Shown: positions 25,329 to 38,353, counted from the first letter of the stretch. The stretch: 46,492 nucleotides of DNA from Mageeibacillus sp. UBA1243 (GCA_002308595.1 DBWH01000006.1:1-46492); one strand, 5' to 3'. Numbers and translations are program-made. Notes: generated from the letters alone by a model not told the origin.

Positions 25329-27848
25329 TCAAGCCCCGGTTATAACGAGCCTGCCGTCTTCCGCATTGACAAATACAGTCTTCACGCCGTCAAGCTCTCC
25401 TTTGAGCGTCTTCTCGGCAAGGTCATCCTCAATGTTCTTCTGGATATACCTTCTGAGCGGTCTCGCTCCGTATTCTTCTTCGTAGCCGTTCTTAACGATA
25501 AGGTCAATAGCCTCATCCGAAACGGAAAGCTTCATTCCGTGGCTCTCACATTGCGCGTTAACTTCTGAAAGCATGAGTTTCGTGATTGAAACGAGCGAGT
25601 CGTGCGAGAGAGAGTCAAACAGCACAATCTCATCGATTCTGTTGAGAAACTCGGGTCTGAAGACCTTCTTAAGAGCATTCTCGGCGGCTTTCTGGGCATC
25701 GCCAACGGCATCATTGGCGCCGAATCCGAGCGACACGCCGTTCTGCTTTCCGTACGCATTGGTGGTAAGAATGATGACAGTGTTTTCAAAGTTCACCACC
25801 CTGCCCTGGCTGTCCGTGAGCCTTCCGTCATCGAGTATCTGGAGGAGCATGTTGAAAACGTCGGGATGCGCCTTTTCGATCTCGTCAAAGAGGATAACTG
25901 AGTACGGATGTCTGCGGACTTTTTCGGTGAGCTGGCCCGCCTCGTCATATCCGACGTATCCGGGAGGTGCTCCGATAAGTTTTGCTACGGTGTGCTTTTC
26001 CATGTACTCCGACATGTCGAGTCTGATCATGGACTCAGTCGTGCCGAAGAGAAGTATCGAAAGCTGCTTTACAAGCTCGGTCTTTCCGACGCCCGTAGGT
26101 CCCGCAAATATGAACGACGAAGGCTTGAAGCGCTTTCTGAAGCCGGAGCGGTTTCTTCTGATGGCCCTTGCGACGCATGACACCGCCCTGTCCTGACCTA
26201 TAACGTGCTGCTTCAGTTCATCTTCGAGCTTCAGGAGCCTTTCGGCCTCTTCCGCGCTTATCATCTGGACGGGGATGCCTGTCCAGGTCTCGATTACCTT
26301 GGCGACGTCCTCGTAGGTGACCGCGACGCGGCTGTTTTTGTCAAGTTCCTCGATTTCGGCGTTGAGCTTGGCGATTTCGACAGACTTGTCGGCTCTTCTT
26401 CTGTAGAGCTCGGTCTCGGCATCGTCGACCACCGTCGCGTTCTCGCCGTCCTGCTGCTGAACGACTGCAGGTTTTGACTGGGACTCGGCGATTTCGGAAT
26501 CGATCTTTTTAATCTCTTCCTCGACCTTGGCGATTTCGGTTTTCTTGCCGAAAATGATCTCCGGGACCTTGTTTCTGAGGTTTGCCCTTGAGCACGCCTC
26601 GTCAAAAACGTCGATTGCCTTGTCAGGCAGGAACCTGTCGCTGATGTATCTTGCGGAAAGCCGCACGCAGTCGGTGAGAAGCTCATCGGAGATAGTCACG
26701 AGGTGGTATTCCTCATAGGTGCTGCGTAGGCCCTTGAGAATCTCGACGGTGTCTTCGACCGTAGGTTCCTCGACCATGACGGGCTGGAAACGCCTCTCGA
26801 GCGCGCCGTCCTTTTCAATGTATTTTCTGTACTCCTTAAGGGTGGTGGTTCCGATGACCTGTATCTCGCCCCTTGAAAGAGCCGGTTTCAGTATGTTTGC
26901 GGCATTGAGCGAGCCCTCAGCTTCTCCCGCGCCGATGATGTTGTGGAGCTCATCGATCACAAGGATAATGTTCCCGGCTTTTTTGACCTCGTCAATCGTG
27001 CCCTTCATGCGGCTCTCAAACTGACCTCTGAACTGTGTGCCTGCAACGAGCGCAGTGAGGTCAAGCATGATGACAACCTTGTTCTGAAGTCCGAACGGCA
27101 CCTCTTTCTTCACAATCCTCTGCGCAAGTCCCTCAGCGATGGCAGTCTTTCCGACGCCGGGCTCGCCGATGAGAGCCGGATTGTTCTTGGTTCTCCTGTT
27201 GAGAATCTGGATGACCCTGTCCGTCTCGCGGTCTCTTCCGATAACCCTGTCAAGAAGATTGTTCCTCGCCTTCTCGTTGAGGTCGATACCGTAGTTCGAA
27301 AGAAATTTGTATTTCTTAATATCAAAGACGCCCGCGTTTTCGGAATTCTTTTTGTCGCCTTGGCGGCTGTTTCCGCGGTTTTCCTGCCCGTTTGAAGGCG
27401 CAACCTCGTTATTCCGGTTCCCAAACATCATATTTTTAGCGTCTCTGAAAAGTCTGTTTATGTTAGGCGTGTTCGTTGCGGATTTTTTGCTCTCTGCGTC
27501 CTTGTCGTCAACGTCTCCTTCGCCTTCATTTTCGACATCGCCAATGTTCTCCGGGTCGCCCTCGCCGCCCTCCTGCTGTCCGAGCAGGGAGCCAAGGCCA
27601 TCAGGAAGACCGCTTTCCTCAATCTCGCCGATCATCGAATCGATGTCGTCCGAGACATTGTCAATGTTGTCCTCTGTGATGCCGAATTTGTCCATGAAGT
27701 CCTTTATCTGAGGAAGTCCGAGCTTATAGGCGCACGAAAGGCAGACCTTCTTTGTCTCGCCGGGTTTTCCCGACGGGTCCATCTGCGACACGAACACAGT
27801 AGGTCTTCTTTTCTTGCATATTGCGCAAAGTTCCTGTTCTTTTCCCAT
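25329..27848 (-). CDS. Clp ATPase with N-terminal zinc finger, ClpE-like
   Basis: An 839-residue HSP100 unfoldase. It begins with a C4 zinc finger (Cys8, Cys11, Cys36, Cys39) in place of the double Clp_N domain, as in ClpE. Then comes an acidic Gly/Asp/Glu-rich linker (about 60-150), AAA-1 (GEPGVGKTA), a short coiled-coil middle region, and AAA-2 (GPTGVGKTE, FDEIEKAHPDV). The LGF tripeptide after KQNGVS fits a ClpP-docking loop, so it likely feeds ClpP. The ATG at 27848 has GGGAG 8-9 bases upstream; a GTG three codons earlier has that site too close. It leads the clpE-helD-whiA run. No CtsR or CIRCE box was seen. Confidence 0.88.
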   Translation of the reverse strand: MGKEQELCAICKKRRPTVFVSQMDPSGKPGETKKVCLSCAYKLGLPQIKDFMDKFGITEDNIDNVSDDIDSMIGEIEESGLPDGLGSLLGQQEGGEGDPENIGDVENEGEGDVDDKDAESKKSATNTPNINRLFRDAKNMMFGNRNNEVAPSNGQENRGNSRQGDKKNSENAGVFDIKKYKFLSNYGIDLNEKARNNLLDRVIGRDRETDRVIQILNRRTKNNPALIGEPGVGKTAIAEGLAQRIVKKEVPFGLQNKVVIMLDLTALVAGTQFRGQFESRMKGTIDEVKKAGNIILVIDELHNIIGAGEAEGSLNAANILKPALSRGEIQVIGTTTLKEYRKYIEKDGALERRFQPVMVEEPTVEDTVEILKGLRSTYEEYHLVTISDELLTDCVRLSARYISDRFLPDKAIDVFDEACSRANLRNKVPEIIFGKKTEIAKVEEEIKKIDSEIAESQSKPAVVQQQDGENATVVDDAETELYRRRADKSVEIAKLNAEIEELDKNSRVAVTYEDVAKVIETWTGIPVQMISAEEAERLLKLEDELKQHVIGQDRAVSCVARAIRRNRSGFRKRFKPSSFIFAGPTGVGKTELVKQLSILLFGTTESMIRLDMSEYMEKHTVAKLIGAPPGYVGYDEAGQLTEKVRRHPYSVILFDEIEKAHPDVFNMLLQILDDGRLTDSQGRVVNFENTVIILTTNAYGKQNGVSLGFGANDAVGDAQKAAENALKKVFRPEFLNRIDEIVLFDSLSHDSLVSITKLMLSEVNAQCESHGMKLSVSDEAIDLIVKNGYEEEYGARPLRRYIQKNIEDDLAEKTLKGELDGVKTVFVNAEDGRLVITGA

Positions 27849-27928
27849 ATATGTCACTCTCCCGTTTGATAAGAAATGCGGGTCAGCTTCTTATGCAAAA
27901 CATCTTAAAATAGGATAATTTTGATAAT

Positions 27929-27947
27929 GAGCGCAGTACCTGCGTTC
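27929..27947 (-). promoter_or_regulatory. Hairpin in the clpE-like leader
   Basis: GAACGCAG and CTGCGCTC form a near-perfect 8-bp stem (one A·C in RNA) with a 3-nt loop, about 20 nt after the predicted start of transcription. It may be an operator or a leader hairpin; no known consensus fits. Confidence 0.4.
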
Positions 27948-27965
27948 TCCGAAATCAGGAAATAT

Positions 27966-27994
27966 TCTTATCATATTTCCATTGAAATGTCAAT
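27966..27994 (-). promoter_or_regulatory. Probable promoter of the clpE-like gene
   Basis: Minus-strand TTGACA (27994-27989) is a perfect -35. Seventeen bases on is TAAGAA preceded by TGA, an extended -10-like form. The -10 is weak, so an auxiliary factor or different spacing is possible. Confidence 0.5.
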
Positions 27995-28028
27995 GTTTGA
28001 ACATCTCTTTAAGTTTTTTTAAACCCGC

Positions 28029-30848
28029 TCATTCTCCGCTGTTTTGCGGCAGAACTTTTTTGAGATATTCGCCCGTGTAGGATTCACCGTTTCCGGCAAC
28101 CTCCTCCGGTGTGCCCTTGGCGATAATCGTGCCTCCCCTGTCGCCTCCCTCGGGACCGAGGTCGATGATGTAGTCGGCCGATTTGATTACGTCAAGGTTG
28201 TGTTCGATGACAAGCACCGTGTTGCCCCCGTCGGTGAGCCTCTGGAGTATCTCGATGAGCCTCTTCACGTCGTCGGTGTGAAGGCCCGTGGTTGGCTCGT
28301 CAAGTATGTAAAACGTCCTTCCGGTCGCTCTCTTTGAGAGCTCCGTTGCAATCTTCACCCTCTGCGCCTCGCCTCCGGAGAGAAGCGTTGACGGCTGACC
28401 GAGTTTGAGATAGCCGAGGCCTACGTCGTTCATAGTGTTGATCTTGGCGGCAATTCTCGGAATGTCTGCAAAGAAGACCGCAGCCTCCTCGATGGTCATG
28501 TCGAGCACCTCGGCAATGTTCTTGCCCTTGTAGTGAACGCTTAGCGTCTCGCGGTTGTACCTCGCGCCTCCGCAGACCTCGCACGGAACCGAGATGTCCG
28601 GAAGGAAATGCATCGGTATCTTGAGGATTCCGTCGCCGGAGCAGGCCTCGCACCTGCCGCCCTTAACGTTAAAGCTGAACCTGCCGTTTTTGTAGCCCTT
28701 TGCCCTGCTCTCGGGGGTCATCGCGAAGAGTTCCCTGATGAGGTCGAAGGCGCCGGTGTACGTTGCGGGGTTTGACCTTGGCGTCTTTCCGATCGGCGAC
28801 TGGTCGATTACGACCGCCTTGTTGAGGTTTTCGAGGCCCTCCATGGAGTCGTACTCGCGCGTTTTGGGTCTAGCGCCGTTGAGTTCGCTCTGAAGCGAAT
28901 CCGCGATAATCATGTTGACAAGTGAGCTCTTGCCGCTGCCGCTGACGCCCGTGACGCACGTGAAAACGCCGAGAGGAATGTCAACGTCAATGTTTTTCAG
29001 GTTGTTCTGACGCGCGCCCTTAATCTTAAGGTATGCGCCCGAACTCTTTCTTCTGGTTTTCGGAACGGGTATCGAAAGCTTTCCGGAGAGGTATTTCCCC
29101 GTGAGCGAATCGTCGCACTTCATGATTTCCCCGGGTGTTCCCGCAAAGACTATTTTGCCGCCAAGGGATCCCGCGCCCGGTCCTATGTCTATAATATAGT
29201 CCGACTCCCTCATCGTATCCTCATCGTGTTCGACGACTATGAGAGTGTTTCCGAGGTCGCGCAGCCTCTTCAGCGTCTCGATCAGCTTTCCGTTGTCCCT
29301 CTGGTGGAGGCCTATGGACGGCTCGTCGAGTATATATATAACGCCCGTGAGACCCGAACCGATCTGCGTCGCAAGCCTTATTCTCTGCGACTCGCCGCCC
29401 GAAAGCGTTCCGCTCGTTCTTGAGAGCGTGATGTAGTCAAGTCCGACTGCCTTTAAAAAGCCCAGTCTTGCCTTAATCTCTTTCATGATGGGTGCCGCGA
29501 CAGGCGCCTTCATACCGTCAAATTCAACGCCCTCAAAGAATGTGAGCGATTTTTCGACAGACTTATCGCAGAGCGATGCGATGTCGATTCCGCCGATTCT
29601 GAACGCGAGGCTCTCCTTTTTCAGTCTCTTCCCTCCGCACATCTCGCACGGTCTTGACTTCATAAAGGACTCGTAATGCGTCCTCATCATCTCGCTCTTG
29701 GTTTCAGCGTACCTGTTCTTAAGCGAAGGCATGACGCCCCAGAAAGCGTGTCTGTAAGTGTTTCCTTCGTAGTGGAACGTGACCTTCTCGCCGTCCGTAC
29801 CTTCCATAATGATGCGCCTTGCAGGCTCCGGAATGTTCTTCCACGGTGTGTAAAGCGAAAAGCCGTACTCGTCGCCGAGGCCCTGCATTTTCGCGGCAAA
29901 GTACGAGTCGGAGCAGTTGAATCCCATCGGCTTGATGCAGCCCTCCGCGAGCGAAAGGTTCCAGTCCGGCACGACAAGGTCCTCTGAGAACTCTGTGATG
30001 ACGCCAAGGCCCGTGCACGCGGGGCATGCGCCGAAAGGATTGTTGAACGAGAAAAGCCTTGGCGTCGCCTCGGGTATGCTTATGCCGCAGTCGGGGCAAG
30101 CGTAGTCGCTGCTGATGAGTACCGCCTCGCCCTCCTGAGGAATGAGCTTGAGAAGACCCTTGGCGAGTCCCGTAGCGACCTCTATGGAGTCCGCGATGCG
30201 CCTCTCCGCGCCTTTTTTTACGACAATTCTGTCAACGATGACGTCGATGTCGTGCTTTCTGTTCTTGTCAAGGGCAATCTCCTCGCCGAGGTCGTAGAGT
30301 ATGCCGTCAACGGTAACCCTCGCAAATCCGCTCTTCCTGTAGCCCTCAAGCTGCGCCCTGTACTCGCCTTTCCTTCCGCGAACGACAGGTGCCGCAATCA
30401 TGAGCTTCGTGCCCTCGTCATACCTCATCACTGTGTCGACCATCTGGTCAACGGTCTGCGCGGTTATCTTCTTGCCGCAGCTTGGGCAGTGCGCGTCGCC
30501 GCACCTTGCGTACAAAAGTCTGAGATAGTCATATATCTCCGTAACGGTTCCGACCGTGGATCTCGGGTTCTTCGAAGTCGTCTTCTGGTCGATGGCAATC
30601 GCCGGCGAAAGACCGTCAATACTGTCAATATCAGGCCTCTCCATCTGTCCGAGGAACATTCTGGCATACGAAGAAAGGCTCTCGATGTAGCGCCTCTGTC
30701 CCTCCGCATAAACGGTGTCAAACGCAAGAGAACTCTTTCCCGATCCGCTGACGCCAGTAAACACGACAAGCTTGTCCCTCGGTATCCTGACGTCAATATT
30801 CTTGAGGTTGTTCTCCCTCGCCCCTCTTATTACAATTTCGTCCTGCAT
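28029..30848 (-). CDS. uvrA: Excinuclease ABC subunit A
   Basis: The damage-sensing ATPase of nucleotide excision repair, 939 residues, full length. It has two ABC modules: Walker [10 protein letters not shown] (32-40) and a second GVSGSGKSS, signatures [11 protein letters not shown] and [11 protein letters not shown], and zinc-finger cysteines CPSC, CPDC..CPAC and CEAC..CEVC. Interaction with UvrB is expected through the usual domain. It is translated 67 bp after uvrB in the same direction, the normal uvrB-uvrA pairing. ACAGG lies 7 bases before the ATG. It is the last gene of the long frr-to-uvrA run. Confidence 0.97.
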   Translation of the reverse strand: MQDEIVIRGARENNLKNIDVRIPRDKLVVFTGVSGSGKSSLAFDTVYAEGQRRYIESLSSYARMFLGQMERPDIDSIDGLSPAIAIDQKTTSKNPRSTVGTVTEIYDYLRLLYARCGDAHCPSCGKKITAQTVDQMVDTVMRYDEGTKLMIAAPVVRGRKGEYRAQLEGYRKSGFARVTVDGILYDLGEEIALDKNRKHDIDVIVDRIVVKKGAERRIADSIEVATGLAKGLLKLIPQEGEAVLISSDYACPDCGISIPEATPRLFSFNNPFGACPACTGLGVITEFSEDLVVPDWNLSLAEGCIKPMGFNCSDSYFAAKMQGLGDEYGFSLYTPWKNIPEPARRIIMEGTDGEKVTFHYEGNTYRHAFWGVMPSLKNRYAETKSEMMRTHYESFMKSRPCEMCGGKRLKKESLAFRIGGIDIASLCDKSVEKSLTFFEGVEFDGMKAPVAAPIMKEIKARLGFLKAVGLDYITLSRTSGTLSGGESQRIRLATQIGSGLTGVIYILDEPSIGLHQRDNGKLIETLKRLRDLGNTLIVVEHDEDTMRESDYIIDIGPGAGSLGGKIVFAGTPGEIMKCDDSLTGKYLSGKLSIPVPKTRRKSSGAYLKIKGARQNNLKNIDVDIPLGVFTCVTGVSGSGKSSLVNMIIADSLQSELNGARPKTREYDSMEGLENLNKAVVIDQSPIGKTPRSNPATYTGAFDLIRELFAMTPESRAKGYKNGRFSFNVKGGRCEACSGDGILKIPMHFLPDISVPCEVCGGARYNRETLSVHYKGKNIAEVLDMTIEEAAVFFADIPRIAAKINTMNDVGLGYLKLGQPSTLLSGGEAQRVKIATELSKRATGRTFYILDEPTTGLHTDDVKRLIEILQRLTDGGNTVLVIEHNLDVIKSADYIIDLGPEGGDRGGTIIAKGTPEEVAGNGESYTGEYLKKVLPQNSGE

Positions 30849-30874
30849 ATCTTAACCTGTGATCTTTATTGACA

Positions 30875-30882
30875 CGCCAATG
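30875..30882. repeat. Intergenic copy of the CGCCAATG word
   Basis: An exact copy of the dispersed octamer in the 67-bp uvrB-uvrA gap. Confidence 0.6.
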
Positions 30883-30915
30883 CGCTTCCGCGCCCGCGCA
30901 CCTGTTTCAAAGTCG

Positions 30916-32976
<2,061 letters not shown>

Positions 32977-33000
32977 GATAACTCAAAGATTTGTTTTAAC

Positions 33001-33843
33001 TCAGGCAAAATACTCGCCCGTGCAGATTGTTTCGCAGGGACCCGTCATCATGACCGAACCGCCGTCCCAGAATATCTCAAGGTCACCGCCAAGGAGCTTC
33101 ACCCTGACCAGGCCCTCTTTCACGCGTCCCGTCTTAATCGCTGCCGCCGCAGATGCGCAAGCGCCCGTTCCGCAGGCCATGGTCTCTCCGGAGCCTCTCT
33201 CCCAGACTCTCATACTTATCGTATGCTCGTCCTCGACAATGACAAACTCGGTGTTGACGCTCTCCGGAAACGCAGGGTGCTTTTCAAACGAAGGTCCTGT
33301 TTTTTCGATGTCAAGGTCCTTGAGAGAACTTAGACAGAGCGGTTTTTCCGACGCGAAGATCACGCAGTGAGGGTTTCCCATTGAAACAGGGACAACGTCA
33401 TACGTGTCGCCGGCGACCGTGAGTTTTCCTCCTTTTATGTCCTTGGCGGGAATCTTTTCGTATTCAAATACGGGCTTTCCCATATCCACAGTTGCGGCCT
33501 TGCAGACACCGCCCTCGCAGTGAAGCTTGAGGCGGCGAAGTCCGGAAAGAGTCATTATATCGACTTCGGTCTTTCCGCCGGTGAGGCCCCTGTCGTAGAG
33601 GTATTTTCCGACGCAGCGGATGCCGTTGCCGCACATTTTGCCTCTCGAGCCGTCCGCGTTGTAGATGTCCATCGTGAAGTAACCGTCACTGTTTTTGCCG
33701 ATGAGTATCAGGCCGTCTGCGCCGATGCCCTTGTGTCTGTCGCTTACCTTAACGGAAACCGCAGCGGGATCTGCGACGGGTTCCTCCTCGGTATAGACGT
33801 ATATGTAATCGTTTCCGATTCCGTGCATCTTGGTAAATTTCAA
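33001..33843 (-). CDS. dapF: Diaminopimelate epimerase, TTG start
   Basis: Converts LL- to meso-diaminopimelate for lysine and peptidoglycan, using two cysteines without PLP. Both are visible: Cys71 in MCGNGIRC and Cys224 in ACGTGA. Also seen are the N-terminal KMHGIGNDYIYV and the GNPHCVIF block. The start is TTG at 33843, supported by AAGGAGGG nine bases upstream and by the usual family N-terminus MKFTKMHG. Using the next ATG would clip five conserved residues. The gene lies 34 bp after mrp and 24 bp before uvrB. It suggests a meso-DAP cell wall. Confidence 0.95.
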   Translation of the reverse strand: MKFTKMHGIGNDYIYVYTEEEPVADPAAVSVKVSDRHKGIGADGLILIGKNSDGYFTMDIYNADGSRGKMCGNGIRCVGKYLYDRGLTGGKTEVDIMTLSGLRRLKLHCEGGVCKAATVDMGKPVFEYEKIPAKDIKGGKLTVAGDTYDVVPVSMGNPHCVIFASEKPLCLSSLKDLDIEKTGPSFEKHPAFPESVNTEFVIVEDEHTISMRVWERGSGETMACGTGACASAAAAIKTGRVKEGLVRVKLLGGDLEIFWDGGSVMMTGPCETICTGEYFA

Positions 33844-33877
33844 CGCTCAGCCCTCCTTTATAAAGCGGTGACGCTCC

Positions 33878-34723
33878 TTAGTTTTCGTTTTTGATAAGCC
33901 CTTCGATCACGTCAGAGACGGGCTTTGTGCCTTCGCACTCAAAGAGTTCGATCATTCCCTTGTCGCAGGCTGCCGCGAGTTTGGGGTCGATCGGTATCTT
34001 GGCGACAGTCTTGATTCCGTACTTTTCGGCTGTCTTTTCAACGTTGCTCTCGCCGAAGATCGTGTGCTTTCCGCCGCACTCGGGGCAGACGAAATAAGAC
34101 ATGTTTTCAACGATTCCGAGCACCGGTATCTTCATGATGTCAGCCATCTTGACGGCTTTTCCGACGATCATCGAAACCAGCTCCTGCGGCGAAGTCACAA
34201 CGACTATACCGTCAACGGGAAGCGACTGGAAAACGGTGAGCGGAACGTCGCCTGTTCCGGGAGGCATGTCGACGAACATAAAGTCAACGTCTTCCCAGAT
34301 GACGTCCGTCCAGAACTGTTTCACGGCGCCCGCAATTATAGGGCCTCTCCAGATGACAGGATCGGTCTCGTTCTCAAGGAGAAGGTTAGTCGACATAACT
34401 TCGATGCCTGTCTTCGAGAGCACAGGGTAGATGCCCATGTTGTCGGAAGTCGCGTTGCCGGTAATGCCGAAAAGCTTCGGAATCGAGGGGCCCGTAACGT
34501 CAGCGTCAAGAATACCGACGCTGTAGCCTCTTCTTCTCATTTCAACAGCAAGCATAGAGGTGACGAGGGACTTGCCGACGCCGCCCTTTCCGCTGACAAC
34601 GCCAATGACCTTCTTGATCTCACTCAGCTGGTTCATCGGCGCAAGAAAACTGTTTTGGTTCTCGCCTGCCTCACCGCACTTTGAAGCGCAGTTTTCGCAG
34701 TCATGGTTGCACGATTCACTCAT
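33878..34723 (-). CDS. Mrp/NBP35-type Fe-S cluster carrier ATPase
   Basis: A 281-residue P-loop protein of the Mrp/ApbC/NBP35 family, which holds and delivers [4Fe-4S] clusters. The deviant Walker A GKGGVGKS is at 45-52. An N-terminal four-cysteine motif (Cys5, 9, 12, 16) resembles that of eukaryotic NBP35, and CPEC is present near residue 223. The family block MPPGTGDVPLT is intact. GGAGG lies 9 bases before the ATG. It lies between ispG, itself a [4Fe-4S] enzyme, and dapF; supplying IspG with its cluster is a reasonable but untested inference. Confidence 0.92.
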   Translation of the reverse strand: MSESCNHDCENCASKCGEAGENQNSFLAPMNQLSEIKKVIGVVSGKGGVGKSLVTSMLAVEMRRRGYSVGILDADVTGPSIPKLFGITGNATSDNMGIYPVLSKTGIEVMSTNLLLENETDPVIWRGPIIAGAVKQFWTDVIWEDVDFMFVDMPPGTGDVPLTVFQSLPVDGIVVVTSPQELVSMIVGKAVKMADIMKIPVLGIVENMSYFVCPECGGKHTIFGESNVEKTAEKYGIKTVAKIPIDPKLAAACDKGMIELFECEGTKPVSDVIEGLIKNEN

Positions 34724-34737
34724 TTATATATCCTCCG

Positions 34738-35820
34738 TTATCGGGTAAATTTATTTCTGACGCACGCAAGGAATTTCTCCGCTGCACCGTCTTCGTCTAT
34801 TTTTTCAACAATTTCGCCGTTTTCAAAAATCAGGAAGCAGCCCTTTCCGCCCGCAAGACCTATGTCCGCCTCGCGCGCCTCGCCCGGTCCGTTTACCGCG
34901 CAGCCCATGACCGCAACCTTGACGGGTCTTTTGAAAACGCCTTCCTTCTCCATCTTTTCGAGGCCCTCTTCAACGGTCCCCGCGACGGTTATAAGGTCAA
35001 CTTCGGTCCTTCCGCAGGTCGGGCAAGACGTGAAATCAACCATCTTTCTGCCGCCAAGGGAAAGCGCCCTTAAAACGTCCTTTGCGACTCTGACTTCCTC
35101 AACGGGATCGCCCGTCAATGAAACCCTTATGGTATCGCCAATGCCCAGCGAGAGTATCGCTCCGAGCCCAACACACGACTTTATCGTGCCGCCCCTGACT
35201 GTGCCTGCCTCCGTTATTCCAACGTGCAGCGGGTAGTCAAACCTTTCGGCAGTCAGCCTGTAAGCCTCAAGGGAAGTGTTTACGTCCGACGCCTTGATTG
35301 AGATCACAATATCGCGGAAATCCGCATCCTCGAGCAGCTTCACGTGTCCCGCGGCGCTCTCAAAAAGCGCCTGAGCCGTCGGTCCGCCGTACTTTTCAAG
35401 AAGCTTCTTCTCGACCGAGCCGCTGTTTACTCCTATCCTTATGGGGACGCCGGCGGCTTTGCACTTTTTCGTTACCGCCAATGTATTCTCAAACGGTCCT
35501 ATATTTCCGGGGTTAATCCTTATCTTGTCGGCACCGCTCTCTACGCACTTTATCGCGAGCCTGTAGTCAAAATGGATGTCGCACACAAGCGGTATGTGAA
35601 TCTTCTTTTTTATCTCGCGCACAGCCTCCGCAGCCTCGCTGTCGGGCACCGCGACCCTTATGATCTCGCACCCCGCGTCTTCAAGCTCCAGAATCTGGCG
35701 CACAGTCGCCGCCGCGTCTCTCGTATCGGTGTTTGTCATCGACTGAACGGTGACGGGGCTGCCTCCGCCTATCACGACTCCGCCCACTTTTACGGGTCTT
35801 GTCTCGTTTCTTCTGAACAT
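34738..35820 (-). CDS. ispG: 4-hydroxy-3-methylbut-2-enyl diphosphate synthase
   Basis: The penultimate enzyme of the MEP isoprenoid route, a [4Fe-4S] protein using flavodoxin or ferredoxin. The 360 residues carry the TIM-barrel start [23 protein letters not shown], and the cluster cysteines CPTC and [10 protein letters not shown]. This is the standard two-domain bacterial form without the plant-type insert. GGGGAGG lies before the ATG, overlapping the end of rseP 4 bp away. With dxr in the same run it shows the MEP rather than mevalonate route. Confidence 0.97.
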   Translation of the reverse strand: MFRRNETRPVKVGGVVIGGGSPVTVQSMTNTDTRDAAATVRQILELEDAGCEIIRVAVPDSEAAEAVREIKKKIHIPLVCDIHFDYRLAIKCVESGADKIRINPGNIGPFENTLAVTKKCKAAGVPIRIGVNSGSVEKKLLEKYGGPTAQALFESAAGHVKLLEDADFRDIVISIKASDVNTSLEAYRLTAERFDYPLHVGITEAGTVRGGTIKSCVGLGAILSLGIGDTIRVSLTGDPVEEVRVAKDVLRALSLGGRKMVDFTSCPTCGRTEVDLITVAGTVEEGLEKMEKEGVFKRPVKVAVMGCAVNGPGEAREADIGLAGGKGCFLIFENGEIVEKIDEDGAAEKFLACVRNKFTR

Positions 35821-35824
35821 GCCG

Positions 35825-37126
35825 TCAACCTCCCCTTATCATCCGGAAAACGTCCGAACCCGCGATGACTACCGCAAGGAGTATCATGAGTCCGAGACCT
35901 GCGTAGGAGATGATTGCCTGTGCCTTTGGCGGTATCTTCTTGCCGCGCCTTATAAGCTCAACGACGATGAACAGCAGGTGGCTGCCGTCAAGGCCCGGTA
36001 TCGGAAGCGCATTGACAACGCCAAGGTTCGCGCTGATGAGCGCGGCCATATTGGCGAGTGTGATGATTTTAAGCCCTGTGTTCGCGTTTGCTCCGACAAC
36101 ATCTTTAACCACGCCGGTGAGTCCGACAGGTCCCATGAGACCGGAGAGACCGACTTTCCCGGTGATGATCCACCAGAGCGAGATGTAGACGGACTTGATC
36201 ATCGAAATCATTTCGAGGAAGCCTCTGCCGAGAAGCACGAAAGGATTCTTCGAGTCTATAACCTGATAGCTTGAGTTTCCGAGTGAAACGTAATTCTCGC
36301 CTGACACAGCCTCTTCGCCGTCCGAAACGAGCTCTCCGTCGCACGTTTTTATAACTCTGCAGTTTGCAAGGTTGTTTTCTTCGTCAATCGAGAGCACCTC
36401 TGCCGTGTAGCCGAACACGGTTTCGACGCCCTTTGTTTTTCTCACGATGGTGTAAGAGTAATCCTTTACGCGCCATGATTCGCTCGTCGTTCCGTCCTCA
36501 AGCGTCTTCTCGGTCTTTTCGTAGTTGATGACCTTTTCTATGTCGTAGTAGATCTTGGTGCCTCTTCTGTCGTACTTAAGGCTGTAGCGCGAATGCATGA
36601 CCTCGTCGGAGCTGTCCCTGTCCCGGATTCCGTAAGTCGCGAGCGAAATATCGGTTCCCGTGAGCACGTCGAGTCCGTCCATCTTTTCAAGCCTGTCGCC
36701 CGCCGCAATTCCGACAAAATGCGCCACCGAGTTCCCGTCAATCTTTGAAACAGTGGTGTTCGTGAAATATCCGCTGCCGACAATAAGCGTCGCAATCAGC
36801 CACGCGAGCAGGAAATTCATCGTGACACCGCCAAGGAAAATGACCGCCCTCTTGTACCACTTCTGCGAGTACAGGGAATTCGGTGAGTTTGCGTCGCCGC
36901 GGTCGTCTTCGAATGCACAGTAACCGCCAAGGGGAATGAGCCTCAGCGTAAACTGTGTCCCGTGTTTTTTGCTCTTCCACGCGAAGAGCTTCGGGCCCAT
37001 GAAGATTGAGAACTCGACAACGTTGACCTTAAATATGCGCGCGCATATAAAATGGCCGAGCTCGTGCACTATAGTAAGCACGCTCAGCATTAATATCATT
37101 ATCAGGATACTGAGAAATATCGGCAT
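35825..37126 (-). CDS. rseP: Site-2 intramembrane metalloprotease RseP
   Basis: A 433-residue M50 protease that cleaves within membranes, releasing anti-sigma factors or clearing signal peptides. The zinc site HELGH (His21, Glu22, His25) is in the first helix. A PDZ domain lies near 140-230, followed by an unusually long, tyrosine-rich segment (about 190-290) before the [10 protein letters not shown] motif that provides the third ligand. At least four membrane helices are evident. GGAGG lies before the ATG. It lies between dxr and ispG, the canonical order. Confidence 0.94.
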   Translation of the reverse strand: MPIFLSILIMILMLSVLTIVHELGHFICARIFKVNVVEFSIFMGPKLFAWKSKKHGTQFTLRLIPLGGYCAFEDDRGDANSPNSLYSQKWYKRAVIFLGGVTMNFLLAWLIATLIVGSGYFTNTTVSKIDGNSVAHFVGIAAGDRLEKMDGLDVLTGTDISLATYGIRDRDSSDEVMHSRYSLKYDRRGTKIYYDIEKVINYEKTEKTLEDGTTSESWRVKDYSYTIVRKTKGVETVFGYTAEVLSIDEENNLANCRVIKTCDGELVSDGEEAVSGENYVSLGNSSYQVIDSKNPFVLLGRGFLEMISMIKSVYISLWWIITGKVGLSGLMGPVGLTGVVKDVVGANANTGLKIITLANMAALISANLGVVNALPIPGLDGSHLLFIVVELIRRGKKIPPKAQAIISYAGLGLMILLAVVIAGSDVFRMIRGG

Positions 37127-37189
37127 GATTCCTCCGTTTATCTTCAGGTAAAGCCTCTTTCAGTTAAAAGGCCGGTTTTTAAGAAGCCT

Positions 37190-38338
37190 TCAGAGCCCCG
37201 CTGTTTCGTAAGTCTCGTAGCTTACCGCGAGTATCTCTTCGGCAGTCGGTTTTTTGATTTTTTTGTGAAGATTCATCGCCTTTTCGACTATCTTCGGAAT
37301 GTCGGTGAACTTTGCCTTGCCGTCAAGGAAAAGTCTGACCGCTTTTTCATTGGCGGCATTCATGCATGCAGGCATCGACCCGCCCTCACGTCCTGCCGAT
37401 ATCGCAAGATCAAGGCACGGGAATTTGCTCCTGTCGGGCTGCTCAAACGTGAGAGAGAGACCCTTTTGGAAGTCAAGATCCGGCACGTTGCAGAAATATC
37501 TGTCGGGGTATGTGAGCGCGTACTGGATCGGAAGCTTCATCGACGGGCACCCGAGCTGGGCAATGACGGCGCCGTCCCTCATCTTTATCATCGAATGGAC
37601 AATGCTCTGCGGGTGAATTGTGACCTCGATATCGTCAAAGCCGGCTGAATAAAGCCGCGCGGCTTCGATTACCTCAAGGCCCTTGTTCATGAGCGTCGCG
37701 GAATCGATTGTGATTTTCCCTCCCATGTTCCAGGTCGGGTGTCCGAGCGCCATCTCCGGAGTCACCTCTGAAAGCTTCTCTGCGGGATAGGTCCTGAACG
37801 GGCCGCCCGAACACGTGAGTATTATCTTTGAAAGTTGTCTTCTCTTGACGCATCTTAAGCACTGGAAAACGGCCGAGTGCTCGCTGTCAACGGGAAGAAT
37901 CGAAACGCCGCGCGCCTTTGCCTCGCTCATGACGAGCTCTCCTGCCGCGACGAGCGTCTCTTTATTGGCGAGTGCTATGTCGGTGCCCTTCTTTATGGCT
38001 TCAAGGGTCGGTTCGATTCCGGCCATGCCGACAATTGCCGTCACAAGCATGTCCATATCGCCTGCCGCAAGCTCGCGAAGTCCCTCCGGTCCGTAGAGCA
38101 CCGTCGGCTTCATGTCCTTCAGCAGCTCCCTGACCTTCTCCGCGCCCTCTTTCGTTGCGGTGCATAAAAGCTTAACGCCGAACTCCCTTGCCTGGGCGGC
38201 CATCGTCTCCACCGAATTTCCGCACGCCAAAGCCGAAACACGGAAGCTGTCCGGTTTCTGTCCGGAAAGCTCCCGAATAACTTCAAGAGTCTGTGTGCCT
38301 ATAGATCCCGTGGACCCGATGATTCCGATTTTCTTCAT
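37190..38338 (-). CDS. dxr: 1-deoxy-D-xylulose 5-phosphate reductoisomerase
   Basis: First committed enzyme of the MEP route, NADPH-dependent. The 382 residues start MKKIGIIGSTGSIG (NADPH loop), and contain LANKETLVAAG, the metal-site PVDSEHSAVFQ and WNMGGKITIDSATLMNKGLE split over residues 207-227. No strong Shine-Dalgarno site is seen; it follows cdsA by 15 bp, so coupling is likely. Confidence 0.97.
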   Translation of the reverse strand: MKKIGIIGSTGSIGTQTLEVIRELSGQKPDSFRVSALACGNSVETMAAQAREFGVKLLCTATKEGAEKVRELLKDMKPTVLYGPEGLRELAAGDMDMLVTAIVGMAGIEPTLEAIKKGTDIALANKETLVAAGELVMSEAKARGVSILPVDSEHSAVFQCLRCVKRRQLSKIILTCSGGPFRTYPAEKLSEVTPEMALGHPTWNMGGKITIDSATLMNKGLEVIEAARLYSAGFDDIEVTIHPQSIVHSMIKMRDGAVIAQLGCPSMKLPIQYALTYPDRYFCNVPDLDFQKGLSLTFEQPDRSKFPCLDLAISAGREGGSMPACMNAANEKAVRLFLDGKAKFTDIPKIVEKAMNLHKKIKKPTAEEILAVSYETYETAGL

Positions 38339-38353
38339 AGACAGGTTTTGTTT

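Noticed and set aside
27849..28028. CIRCE or CtsR heat-shock element before the clpE-like gene
   Set aside because: Neither TTAGCACTC-N9-GAGTGCTAA nor the tandem GGTCAAA heptads is present.
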